Shown: positions 51,758-59,339 of the stretch, in pieces
How the letters are laid out: every line of letters begins with the position of its first letter
Numbering within the stretch: position 1 is the first letter of the stretch
Assembly (NCBI GenBank): GCA_044870245.1
Contig: JBIOYR010000050.1
Coordinates: forward strand, 1-64,000
DNA from: DATAFF01 sp044870245
GTDB taxonomy: Bacteria > Pseudomonadota > Alphaproteobacteria > Rhizobiales > Aestuariivirgaceae
Reading direction: 5' to 3'
DNA length: 64,000 nucleotides
Program-made: the position numbers and the translations under genes
The notes under the pieces: generated by a model
The model's input: only the letters and a program-made list of their open reading frames with translations
What the model was told of the DNA's origin: nothing
Database searches by the model: none

Positions 51758-51933
51758 GGTCTCACCTGTTCTTCGATCAGCTTCAAAATCGAAGAATGGC
51801 GCGCAGTTGTTCCGCCAGGATCGACCTGCTTTGGAAAATAAACGACGTATTTCGGAAAGTTGCGCGCATATCGTCTGCGCCGGCACGCGTGCTAAGGTGC
51901 CCGGCCGTTAAGGTCGAATGGTTGGGATTGCAA

Positions 51934-52209
51934 ATGATGACCAAGGGATTCCCTCAGCTGATCGTGACAGCGGCATGGATCGCCGCACTGTCTTCCGCGG
52001 CGGCCGCGCAGCAGGATGCCGAAGCTCTCCAGGTGGTCGCCGATCAGGTGCGGACGCAGGGCTATGCCTGCGCCAATCCGCAGGCAGTCCAGCGCGACCC
52101 GGATCTGTCGCGGCCGGATCTGCCGGTCTGGATCCTGACCTGCGAGAACAACCGCTATCGGGTGGAGCTCGTGCCGGACATGCAGGCGCGGGTCACGCAG
52201 CTCGACTGA
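51934..52209 (+). CDS. Small secreted hypothetical protein
   Basis: A 91-residue protein from the ATG at 51934 (or 51937). The signal peptide (LIVTAAWIAALSSAAAAQ) precedes a short domain with QGYACANPQAVQRDPDLSRP and VWILTCENNRYRVELVPDM, holding two cysteines. It resembles small rhizobial exported proteins of unknown function. Divergent from the Na/Pi cotransporter. Confidence 0.7.
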   Translation: MMTKGFPQLIVTAAWIAALSSAAAAQQDAEALQVVADQVRTQGYACANPQAVQRDPDLSRPDLPVWILTCENNRYRVELVPDMQARVTQLD

Positions 52210-52349
52210 TGGACTGAGCCAGAGTTATCCACAGCTGCGAATCACCGTAGTGGAAAACTAGGGCCTGAAGTGATTCGACAAATGCAGTCAAGTGATCGCC
52301 CGGACTAAAGTGACGGTCGACGCGTTTGTAAGCAGCTTTGGAGGCGTCT

Positions 52350-52562
52350 ATGACCACAATAATACTGGCCGCCGTTATTCCCCTTTCTGTGAATTTCCTC
52401 TTGGCGGCGGCAGCGTTTCGAATTCCCGAGCTTCAGCTCGCTCCCGATGGCGCTCAACCCGTGCCGGATATCGGCATCGGGCCGGAGGCGAGCGAGGAGC
52501 AGATCGGTACTGATGTCATCAACGAGGCGGCGACCGAGACCGAGGTCAAGCAGGCAGCCTAG
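52350..52562 (+). CDS. Small single-helix membrane hypothetical protein
   Basis: A 70-residue protein with GGAGGCGTCT before the ATG at 52350. It has one N-terminal hydrophobic helix (IILAAVIPLSVNFLLAAAAF) and an acidic tail (GPEASEEQIGTDVINEAATE). No family recognised. It is convergent with the FAD oxidase gene across a small hairpin (52590-52632). Confidence 0.5.
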   Translation: MTTIILAAVIPLSVNFLLAAAAFRIPELQLAPDGAQPVPDIGIGPEASEEQIGTDVINEAATETEVKQAA

Positions 52563-52589
52563 ATGGTGCCTCGAGCATCGATCCGGTAA

Positions 52590-52632
52590 GGCATTGGGTG
52601 TCACTACACCCCCTTGTGCTTCATCCAATGCC
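52590..52632. terminator. Hairpin between convergent genes
   Basis: GGCATTGG at 52590-52597 pairs with CCAATGCC at 52625-52632, and the loop holds a partial GGGTGT/ACACCC dyad. There is no T run, so termination is only a possibility. Confidence 0.35.
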
Positions 52633-52645
52633 GCCGTCCCTCGCC

Positions 52646-53752
52646 TCAGCGAAACCGTGCCGGGCTGATGGCCTTGGCGGTGATGCCGCGCTCGGCGATT
52701 TCGGCGGGGATGTCCTGCCGCAACAGCAGCGCCGCGGCGACCTCCGACAGGGCCGCTGACGACTGGATGCCGTAGCCGCCCTGGCCGGCAAGCCAGAACA
52801 CGCCCTCGACGCCAGGATCGAAGCCGACCACCGGCTCGCCGTCCGGCGCGAAGGTTCGCAGGCCGCCCCAGCTGCGCTCGATGCGAGTGACGCTGCAATC
52901 GAGAAGGCGCTCGAACGCAGCGATCCCCTCGGCCAGCTTGAAATCGTCGGCATAGGCGTCATGCGGATCGACCGGAGTGGCATCGCATGGCGAGACCAAC
53001 AGCTGGCCGCCGGTCGGTTTGCAGTAGAAGTCGTCGCGGGCCGGGAATATCTGCGGCCAGCGCGAGATATCGGTTGCGGCGGGTGCCGCGATGATGCAGG
53101 CGCTGCGCCGCTTCGGCTGAAGCCCGACAGGCTCGGCGCCGAACAGCGCCGCGACCTCATCGGCCCAGGCGCCAGCGGCAATGACGACGAGCGGTGCCGA
53201 AATGCTGCCGTTGCTGGTCTCGATCGCCCAGGTGCCATTGCGCTTGGCCCGTTCGACACGCGAGCGGCATTCGACGGTGCAGCCGCCCGCCTTGGCGGCG
53301 CGGAGAAAACCTTGATGGAGAGCATCGACATCGAGATCCTTGGTGACCCCGTCGAACAGGATCCAGGCGATATCGTCGAACCGGAGCAGGGGCACGAGCT
53401 CGGCGGCGTCGGCGCGGCTCATCTCGGCAAACCCGCGCTCGATGAATTCCTCCCGATCGCAGTCGTCATCATGCTCGCCGCACATCATGACGCCGCGCGG
53501 GCTGACCAGCGGCACTGGGCTGAAGCCGTCGGGCGGGTCGTGCAGAAACGCGCCGCTGGCATGGGTGAGAGCGCGGAAGATCGGCGGCCCGAAGCTCGGT
53601 TCCCACATGGCCGCCGAACGTGAGGTGGTGTGAAATCCGGGATGGTCCTCCATGTCGAGCAGCACGACGTCGGCTGCGCCGGCGAGCCTGGCGGCCAAGG
53701 ATGCGCCGGCAATCCCGGCACCAATGATCACGACGTCGGCGGTCTTTCTCAT
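52646..53752 (-). CDS. FAD-dependent amine/amino acid oxidase (DAO family)
   Basis: A 368-residue flavoprotein of the D-amino acid/glycine/sarcosine oxidase family. It has ADVVIIGAGIAGASLAARLAG (FAD site), HTTSRSAAMWEPSFGP, APLVVIAAGAWADEVAALFG, YCKPTGGQLLVSPCDATPVD and GFDPGVEGVFWLAGQGGYGIQSS. The start overlaps the potA-like stop as ATGA, so it belongs to the ABC transporter operon. This suggests oxidation of the imported amine or amino acid. Substrate not determinable. Confidence 0.88.
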   Translation of the reverse strand: MRKTADVVIIGAGIAGASLAARLAGAADVVLLDMEDHPGFHTTSRSAAMWEPSFGPPIFRALTHASGAFLHDPPDGFSPVPLVSPRGVMMCGEHDDDCDREEFIERGFAEMSRADAAELVPLLRFDDIAWILFDGVTKDLDVDALHQGFLRAAKAGGCTVECRSRVERAKRNGTWAIETSNGSISAPLVVIAAGAWADEVAALFGAEPVGLQPKRRSACIIAAPAATDISRWPQIFPARDDFYCKPTGGQLLVSPCDATPVDPHDAYADDFKLAEGIAAFERLLDCSVTRIERSWGGLRTFAPDGEPVVGFDPGVEGVFWLAGQGGYGIQSSAALSEVAAALLLRQDIPAEIAERGITAKAISPARFR

Positions 53753-54837
53753 GCGATCCGGTATCCTTTCTCATCGAGCAGCACGCAGTCGGCCGGCATG
53801 ACCGTGACGCTCACCCGATCGCCTTCGCGCCACACCTTGTCGGCGATCATGGTGTTGGCGATCACCGTCAGGCCAGAGACATCGATCAGATAGGAGGCGG
53901 TGCCGCCGAGAAAGGAGGTGGTGGTGATGGTTCCGGGCAGATGGTTCGGCTGCGCCGCCTCGGGCGGTCCGACATGGACGCGCTGCGCCCTGACGACGAC
54001 GGTTACCGCAGAGCCCTCCTCGAGCCCGGCCGGTGCTGCGACCGCAAGCTCCGGGCCGCGTGCGATGGCCACGAGCGCCATGCCGCCGTCGATCGAAGTG
54101 ACGCGGCCCTGCAGGAGATTGGACTGGCCGAGGAAGCTCGCGACGAAGCGTGAGGCGGGGGCGCGGTACACGGTCTCCGGCGTGCCGGTCTGCTCGACCC
54201 TGCCGTGGTTCATCACCACGATCCGGTCGGACATGGCGAGCGCCTCTTCCTGGTCGTGGGTGACGAAGATGGTGGTGATCCCAACCTCGCGTTGAATGAT
54301 CTTCAGCTCGGTCCGCATCTCCTCGCGAAGATTGGCGTCAAGGGCGGAAAGCGGCTCGTCGAGCAGCAGAACGTCGGGCTCGATGACGATCGCCCTGGCG
54401 AGCGCGATGCGCTGCTGCTGCCCGCCGGAGAGCTCGGAGGGGAGCTTGCCCTCGACGCCGGGGAGGCGGACCATGTCGAGCGCGCGCTTGACCTTGGAGG
54501 CGGCCAGCGAACGCTCGACATTGCGGTATTTGAGGCCGAAGGCGATGTTGTCGAACACCGTCTTGTGGGGGAACAGCGCGTAGTTCTGGAACACCAGCCC
54601 GATATTGCGCTTGTGGATCGGGATGTCGTTGATGCGCCGGCCGGCGACATGGATGTCGCCGGAGGTCGGCTGCACCAGGCCGGCAATGGAGCGCAGGATG
54701 GTGGTCTTGCCGCAGCCGGACGGGCCGAGCAGCGTCACGAAGGCGCCCTTGGGAAAGTCGAGGCTGACCCGCTCGACGGCGACATAGTCGCCATAGGACA
54801 AGGTCACGTCGCGCAATGCGACGGCCGGCTCGGTCAT
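53749..54837 (-). CDS. Polyamine-type ABC transporter ATP-binding protein
   Basis: A 362-residue ATPase from the ATG at 54837 (MTEPAVALRDVTLSYGDYVA). It has Walker A LLGPSGCGKTTILRSIAGL, Q-loop LVFQNYALFPH, signature LSGGQQQRIALARAI, Walker B LLLDEPLSALD and H-loop FVTHDQEEA, followed by a TOBE domain. This is the PotA/UgpC type and matches the spermidine/putrescine-like permeases upstream. A hairpin with a T run separates it from the binding-protein gene. Confidence 0.93.
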   Translation of the reverse strand: MTEPAVALRDVTLSYGDYVAVERVSLDFPKGAFVTLLGPSGCGKTTILRSIAGLVQPTSGDIHVAGRRINDIPIHKRNIGLVFQNYALFPHKTVFDNIAFGLKYRNVERSLAASKVKRALDMVRLPGVEGKLPSELSGGQQQRIALARAIVIEPDVLLLDEPLSALDANLREEMRTELKIIQREVGITTIFVTHDQEEALAMSDRIVVMNHGRVEQTGTPETVYRAPASRFVASFLGQSNLLQGRVTSIDGGMALVAIARGPELAVAAPAGLEEGSAVTVVVRAQRVHVGPPEAAQPNHLPGTITTTSFLGGTASYLIDVSGLTVIANTMIADKVWREGDRVSVTVMPADCVLLDEKGYRIA

Positions 54838-54861
54838 TGCCCGATGCTGCATGGGTCGTTC

Positions 54862-54891
54862 GAAAAGCCCCTCCCCGCGGTGGGGGAGGGG
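54862..54891 (-). terminator. Hairpin with T run between substrate-binding protein and ATPase genes
   Basis: CCCCTCCCC (54868-54876) and GGGGAGGGG (54883-54891) form a 9-bp stem with a 6-base loop. Read on the minus strand it is followed by CTTTT. It may reduce read-through into potA and stabilise the upstream binding-protein message. Confidence 0.6.
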
Positions 54892-54905
54892 TGAGACGCC
54901 ATTCC

Positions 54906-56048
54906 TCATGCCCCCTTGGCGATCCTGTCCCATTGCTTGGTCCATTGATCGGTCACCGGTGCCCAGTAATTGGGATCGGCGAAGGTCAGGGCCTTCATGC
55001 TGCCGGTCGGATCGAAGGCCGGCAGCTTCTTGATCTTCTCGGTCATTTCGACCTTGCCGGGGTCGAGGGCAGGCGGATAGTTCTGCCCTTCGGCGACCGC
55101 GATCGATGTCTGCGGATCGAGCATGAAGTTGATGAGCTGCTCGCATTCGGCCATCGGCGCGCCCTTGAGCACCAGCATGTCCTCCATCCATGCGTAGCTT
55201 CCCGGCGGATCGAGATAGGCGATGGGGTGGCCCTGCTGCTGCAGCGCTGCGATACGACCGGACCAGGCGTCGGTGACGACGATCTCGCCCTTGGCCAGCA
55301 GGTCCATGAGCTCGGCACCGGATCCCCAATATTTCTTGGCGAGGTCGCGGCTTTCGCGGACCTTGGCCCAGACGGCATCGATGTCCTTGATGTCGTTCGG
55401 GTTCTGGCCGGACTGCAGAGCGCCGTACCAGACACGGGTGATCATGTCGCCATAGCCGCCGATCTTGTCCTTGTATTTGGGATCGATGAGCAGGTTCGCG
55501 CCCTTCTCCTTGGCCTCGGCCTCGGAGACCACCTTGGTGTTATAGGCGATGCCGGTGGTGCCGTAATCATAGGGGGCGCAGGAGAGTTTCGGGGTGATCT
55601 TGCGGAACGGCTCGATCATCGCCGGCATGACAAGCTTGAGATTGGGGATGTTCGCCTCGTTGATCTCGGTGAGGTAACCGCCATCGGCATAGCGCTTGTA
55701 GTTTTCCACGCCCGAGGAGTGGATGATCTGAAAGTCGCCGGGATTGGCGGTCTTCACCTTGGTGATGATCTCGCTCTCATCGCCGAACGTCCCTTGGACG
55801 ACCTTCACCCCGCTCTTCTTGGTGTAGGGCTGGAAGGCATATTTGTCGATCGCCTCCTGGACGACGCCGCCCCAGCCGTCGAAACGGACCTCGGTGACGG
55901 CGGCCAGGGCAGGGCCGATCCAGCGGGCCTGGAGGCCGGTAGTGGCGGCGAGCGCGGCGGCGAGCCCGAGAAATGTCCGCCGGTCGAGATCGCCATTGCC
56001 GTAGCGTTCGCGCAAGGCCGCGAGCCGAGTTTCGGTGACGTGCTTCAT
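54906..56048 (-). CDS. Polyamine-type ABC transporter substrate-binding protein
   Basis: A 380-residue protein from the ATG at 56048 (GGAGGAAGA before it). The N-terminus carries a twin-arginine-like signal (DRRTFLGLAAALAAT). The remainder is a PotD/PotF-like fold: VRFDGWGGVVQEAIDKYAF, VKTANPGDFQIIHSSGVENY, APYDYGTTGIAYNTKVVSE and WSGRIAALQQQGHPIAYLDP. It binds the transported solute in the periplasm; the ligand is uncertain (polyamine or related amine). Confidence 0.9.
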   Translation of the reverse strand: MKHVTETRLAALRERYGNGDLDRRTFLGLAAALAATTGLQARWIGPALAAVTEVRFDGWGGVVQEAIDKYAFQPYTKKSGVKVVQGTFGDESEIITKVKTANPGDFQIIHSSGVENYKRYADGGYLTEINEANIPNLKLVMPAMIEPFRKITPKLSCAPYDYGTTGIAYNTKVVSEAEAKEKGANLLIDPKYKDKIGGYGDMITRVWYGALQSGQNPNDIKDIDAVWAKVRESRDLAKKYWGSGAELMDLLAKGEIVVTDAWSGRIAALQQQGHPIAYLDPPGSYAWMEDMLVLKGAPMAECEQLINFMLDPQTSIAVAEGQNYPPALDPGKVEMTEKIKKLPAFDPTGSMKALTFADPNYWAPVTDQWTKQWDRIAKGA

Positions 56049-56070
56049 TCTTCTTCCTCCCTTGACCGGG

Positions 56071-56874
56071 TCAACGCGCGCTCCGTCCGAGGAGGCGGGC
56101 GAGCCCGCCACCCAGGAGCGGCAGCCCCACAGTGACAATGATCATCAACGTGCCCAGGGCGTTGATCTCCGGGCTGATCGAAATCTTGAGCATCGACAGG
56201 ATCTGGGTCGGCATGGTCTCGACCCCCGGCGGGCGCCAGAACATGCTCGCCGTGATGTTGTCGAAGGAAATGGTGAAGACGAGCAGAAGGCTCGCGACGA
56301 TGGCCGGCATCAGCAACGGCAGCGTGACCTCGCGGAAGGTCTGCAGCCGGTTGGCGCCGAGCGACAGCGCCGCCTCCTCATAGACCCGCTTGATGCCGAT
56401 CAGGCGCGCCTGCACCACGAGCACGACATAGGGGACCGCCAGCAGGATATGGCCGAGCACCAGGACGAGGAGGGAGCGGGGCTGCTGGGCGAAGCGGATG
56501 AGGAGAAGCAGGCCGACGCCGAGCACGGTTTCCGGCACCAGCGCCGGCGCGATGATCAAGGTGTTGACCATGGTCTTGCCGGGGAACTCGTAGCGGACCA
56601 GCGCCAGCGCGCCCATCACCCCGAGCACGGTGCAGATCACCGAGGTGACGAGCGCGATCCACATGGAGGTATGAAAGGCCCGCAGAACCGCCTCGTTGCC
56701 CATGAGCTTCTCGTACCAGCGCAGGCTCAGGCCCGTCATGGGGAATCCGCCGAATTGAGAGGCGTTGAAGGAGAGGATCACGACCACCAGAATGGGAGCG
56801 AACATGAAGATGTAGACCAGAAAGGTTGCCAGCTGAACGCCCCGCCACCCCCAGCCAGTGTCCTCTCGGCTCAT
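56071..56874 (-). CDS. ABC transporter permease, PotC-like
   Basis: A 267-residue permease with six helices and the EAA loop YEEAALSLGANRLQTFREVTLPLLMP. Its N-terminus overlaps the PotB-like stop by 4 bp. It precedes the binding protein. Confidence 0.93.
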   Translation of the reverse strand: MSREDTGWGWRGVQLATFLVYIFMFAPILVVVILSFNASQFGGFPMTGLSLRWYEKLMGNEAVLRAFHTSMWIALVTSVICTVLGVMGALALVRYEFPGKTMVNTLIIAPALVPETVLGVGLLLLIRFAQQPRSLLVLVLGHILLAVPYVVLVVQARLIGIKRVYEEAALSLGANRLQTFREVTLPLLMPAIVASLLLVFTISFDNITASMFWRPPGVETMPTQILSMLKISISPEINALGTLMIIVTVGLPLLGGGLARLLGRSAR

Positions 56875-57737
56875 CGCGACAGTCCCTTGAAGATCTGGGA
56901 GAGGCCCATATAGCGGCTATAGACCACGGAAATGATGCCGAGCAATACCAGAAGCACGATCGACAGGGTGGCGCCGAGCGGCCAGTTGAGCTCCGACATG
57001 ATCGTATCGAAGACGAGGTTGCCGAACAGCGCGTCGCGCGAGGAGCCGAGGATCTGCGGCGTGACATAGCTGCCGGCGGCGAGCACGAAGCAGAGCAGGA
57101 GGCCGGCCAGCAGACCGGGGAGCGAGAGCGGCAGCGAGACTTCCTTGAAGGCCTGCCAGCTGGTGCAGCCAAGGGTGCGGGCAGCCGAGATCAGATTGCG
57201 ATCGATGCCCTCGAGGCTGACATAGATGTTGAGGACCATGTAGGGGAGCAGGAAATGCACCATCCCCATGACCACCGCGCTTTCGGTGTAGAGCATGCGG
57301 ATGGGGTGATCGATGAGGCCGAGCTCGATCAGCGTGACGTTGATGACGCCCTGCTCGCCGAGAATATGGATCCAGGAGAAGGTCCGGATGGTGAAGCTGA
57401 TCCAGAAAGGGACGATCAGCAGGAGCAGCAGCAGCCATTTGTGCCGGAAGCGGGTCATGGCAATGAAATAGGCCGCCGGATAGCCCATGACGGCGCAGAC
57501 GAGCGCGGTGATGGTGGCGACCCGCACCGTCTTCCACAGGAAACCGTGATAATAGGGATCGCTCAGGAATTCGCGCCAATTGGCGAGCGTCAGGACCGGC
57601 TTCTCGACGCCGGCGGTGACGAAAGTGTAGAAGGTGAATACAACCATGATGGCGATCGGCACCACCAGCAGCAGGATCAGGAGCGACAGAACTGGCGAAA
57701 GCAGCAGCCAGGGCCGGCGGTCAGGCACCGCTGTCAT
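56871..57737 (-). CDS. ABC transporter permease, PotB-like
   Basis: A 288-residue permease with six helices and the EAA loop ISAARTLGCTSWQAFKEVSL followed by PLSLPG. Its start overlaps the DNA glycosylase stop by 4 bp, an unusual coupling. It pairs with the PotC-like subunit. Confidence 0.93.
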   Translation of the reverse strand: MTAVPDRRPWLLLSPVLSLLILLLVVPIAIMVVFTFYTFVTAGVEKPVLTLANWREFLSDPYYHGFLWKTVRVATITALVCAVMGYPAAYFIAMTRFRHKWLLLLLLIVPFWISFTIRTFSWIHILGEQGVINVTLIELGLIDHPIRMLYTESAVVMGMVHFLLPYMVLNIYVSLEGIDRNLISAARTLGCTSWQAFKEVSLPLSLPGLLAGLLLCFVLAAGSYVTPQILGSSRDALFGNLVFDTIMSELNWPLGATLSIVLLVLLGIISVVYSRYMGLSQIFKGLSR

Positions 57738-58357
57738 GGCGACAGGCTCGCCGGGCCGCTGAGGAAGGGATTGCCGCGCTCGTAGAACCGCAAGACCCGG
57801 TCGACCTCCTTGCTGAGGCCGATGCGCACGCTCGAGGCAATCCGACTCCTGGGGCGCTCGGCCTCACCAAGCCATAACGCATGACCGGCACAGAGGTCGA
57901 GCCCATCGAGGCGATCATCGATTCCGAAGGCGGTGGCGAGGCGGCCGGGGCCGCGAGCGAGGTCACGGTTGCGTGGGGTGCCGCGGCGGCGCGCCATCAG
58001 GGACGAACCCTCCAGGGGCTCGACGGCACGCAGCAGGACGCCGGCGCCGATGCCGGCATATTCGCTCGACACGTTGAGGCAGAACCAGCAGCCATAGATG
58101 AAATAGACATAGGCGTGGCCGCGATCGAGAAAGAGCGAGCGGTTGCGGCGGGTCTCGCCGCGGAAGGCATGGCCGCTGGCATCGCCGACGACATAGGCCT
58201 CGGTCTCGACGATGCGGCCGCTGGTGCGGCCTTCCCGGCTGTCATGGACCAGGATGCGGCCGATGAGGAAGCGGGCCAGCGCCACCGTCTCGGCCGGGAG
58301 ATCCTCCCGGCGGAGTCGGCGAGGCACCGCAATGACGGGAAGCGCCTGATCAACCAA
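57734..58357 (-). CDS. DNA-3-methyladenine glycosylase (AAG/MPG type)
   Basis: A 207-residue AAG-family protein. It has RIVETEAYVVGDASGHAFRG (catalytic Glu), TRRNRSLFLDRGHAYVYFIY, CWFCLNVSSEYAGIGAGVLLRAVEP and LARGPGRLATAFGI. It removes alkylated purines from DNA in base excision repair. It is sandwiched between a lipoprotein gene (8-bp overlap) and an ABC permease (4-bp overlap), both on the same strand, so it is expressed with a transporter. Confidence 0.93.
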   Translation of the reverse strand: MVDQALPVIAVPRRLRREDLPAETVALARFLIGRILVHDSREGRTSGRIVETEAYVVGDASGHAFRGETRRNRSLFLDRGHAYVYFIYGCWFCLNVSSEYAGIGAGVLLRAVEPLEGSSLMARRRGTPRNRDLARGPGRLATAFGIDDRLDGLDLCAGHALWLGEAERPRSRIASSVRIGLSKEVDRVLRFYERGNPFLSGPASLSP

Positions 58358-58787
58358 TGCAGGACTCGGCCGCTGCCTTGGCGCGAAGCGACGCTTTGTG
58401 ATCGGAGGCGCGCAGTTCGATCATGGTGAGACCGGAGTCTACTCTGGTTACCGTGATGATGTACACCGGTGCGCCGGCCTGCATGACCTTGGAATGAATC
58501 TCGATGGTCTGCTTCGGCGCTGCCGCGATCCGGTGCACCGTGACATCGTTGCCGAGCACCGCGGCGGTGCAGCTGGCGGCGGCTTCCGCGCTCTTGATCG
58601 TGCCCCATCGGCCGGAGTCGGTCACGGCGATGGGAGGATTCTCGCCCCAAAGACCAGACTCGGTCAGGGTCAGGGTGCTGTCTTCGCAGGCCGCGAGCAT
58701 CAAAGCGATGAAAAATAGAAATATTCCGACGCCGCGCACTGGTCGGCTGTCACAGCGTCGTATAATGTCAAGTTGCAACACTGACAC
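58350..58787 (-). CDS. Putative lipoprotein
   Basis: A 145-residue protein with a hydrophobic N-terminus and lipobox-like LMLAAC (GIFLFFIALMLAACEDSTL). The mature part, with AASCTAAVLGNDVTVHRIAA and PVYIITVTRVDSGLTMIEL, looks like a small beta-rich domain. No family recognised. A shorter start downstream of MSVLQLDIIRR is possible. It precedes the glycosylase gene with an 8-bp overlap. Confidence 0.6.
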   Translation of the reverse strand: MSVLQLDIIRRCDSRPVRGVGIFLFFIALMLAACEDSTLTLTESGLWGENPPIAVTDSGRWGTIKSAEAAASCTAAVLGNDVTVHRIAAAPKQTIEIHSKVMQAGAPVYIITVTRVDSGLTMIELRASDHKASLRAKAAAESCIG

Positions 58788-58825
58788 CGAATCTCAACCA
58801 TTTGGCGCAACGTCACGGGGATTAT

Positions 58826-59293
58826 ATGCAAGTGTTTGACAATTTTCGTGCCCTTATGACCGATTTTTCCAAAGTCACCGGTTTGCCGGTCGCGGATATG
58901 GAAGATGATGCGCTGCTATTCTCGTCCCCCGATGGCAGCGAGCTGTCGTTCTTCCATTCCCAGGAATCGGGCTTCGTCAGCGTGATGGTCACGGCAGGAT
59001 TGCTGCCGGAAGGGGATCGGCCGGCCATGGCGGAGGTGCTGATGCGGGACAATCCGGCCCTGTGGATCGCCTATGGCGCAACGATCGGTCTCAATGAGCG
59101 GGGCGAGGTGTGCCTGCTTACGGGGGCGCCGCTCGAGCGATTGTCGGGAGCCTTGCTGGCGTCGATGACGCAGGGGCTGGTAGAGCTCGCTGCGAGTCTT
59201 GACGAAAGCCTCAAATCAGGATGGCTGAAGAGCCAGGCTCAGGGGCAGGAGGAGCCTGGGGAGGCTGACCTCGTCGACGAACTGCGCGCGTAG
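58826..59293 (+). CDS. Type III secretion chaperone (CesT/SycE-like)
   Basis: A 155-residue small acidic protein from the ATG at 58826. The fold pattern matches class I type III secretion chaperones: an N-terminal helix (FDNFRALMTDFSKVTGLPV), a strand pair (ALLFSSPDGSELSFFHSQES and FVSVMVTAGLLP), the helix AMAEVLMRDNPALW and the strand pair IAYGATIGLNERGEVCLLTG, then a long C-terminal helix with ALLASMTQGLVELAASLDE. It lies tail to tail with a giant protein gene, 46 bp apart. Chaperones of this family are normally encoded beside their effector. No secretion apparatus gene is inside the window. Confidence 0.75.
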   Translation: MQVFDNFRALMTDFSKVTGLPVADMEDDALLFSSPDGSELSFFHSQESGFVSVMVTAGLLPEGDRPAMAEVLMRDNPALWIAYGATIGLNERGEVCLLTGAPLERLSGALLASMTQGLVELAASLDESLKSGWLKSQAQGQEEPGEADLVDELRA

Positions 59294-59302
59294 AGGAAGG
59301 AG

Positions 59303-59334
59303 GCAGGCAGCAGGGCAGAGCTCCACTGACTGCC
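59303..59334. repeat. GGCAGGCAG-type repeat between convergent genes
   Basis: GCAGGCAGCAGGGCAGAGCT then CCACTGACTGCC resembles the TAGGCAG runs at 27191 and 46813. It is partly self-complementary and occupies the gap between the chaperone and giant-protein stops. Confidence 0.4.
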
Positions 59335-59339
59335 TAATT

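Noticed and set aside
52225..52233. Perfect DnaA box TTATCCACA
   Set aside because: A single box with no cluster, no AT-rich unwinding region and no dnaA or parAB nearby; an origin cannot be supported.
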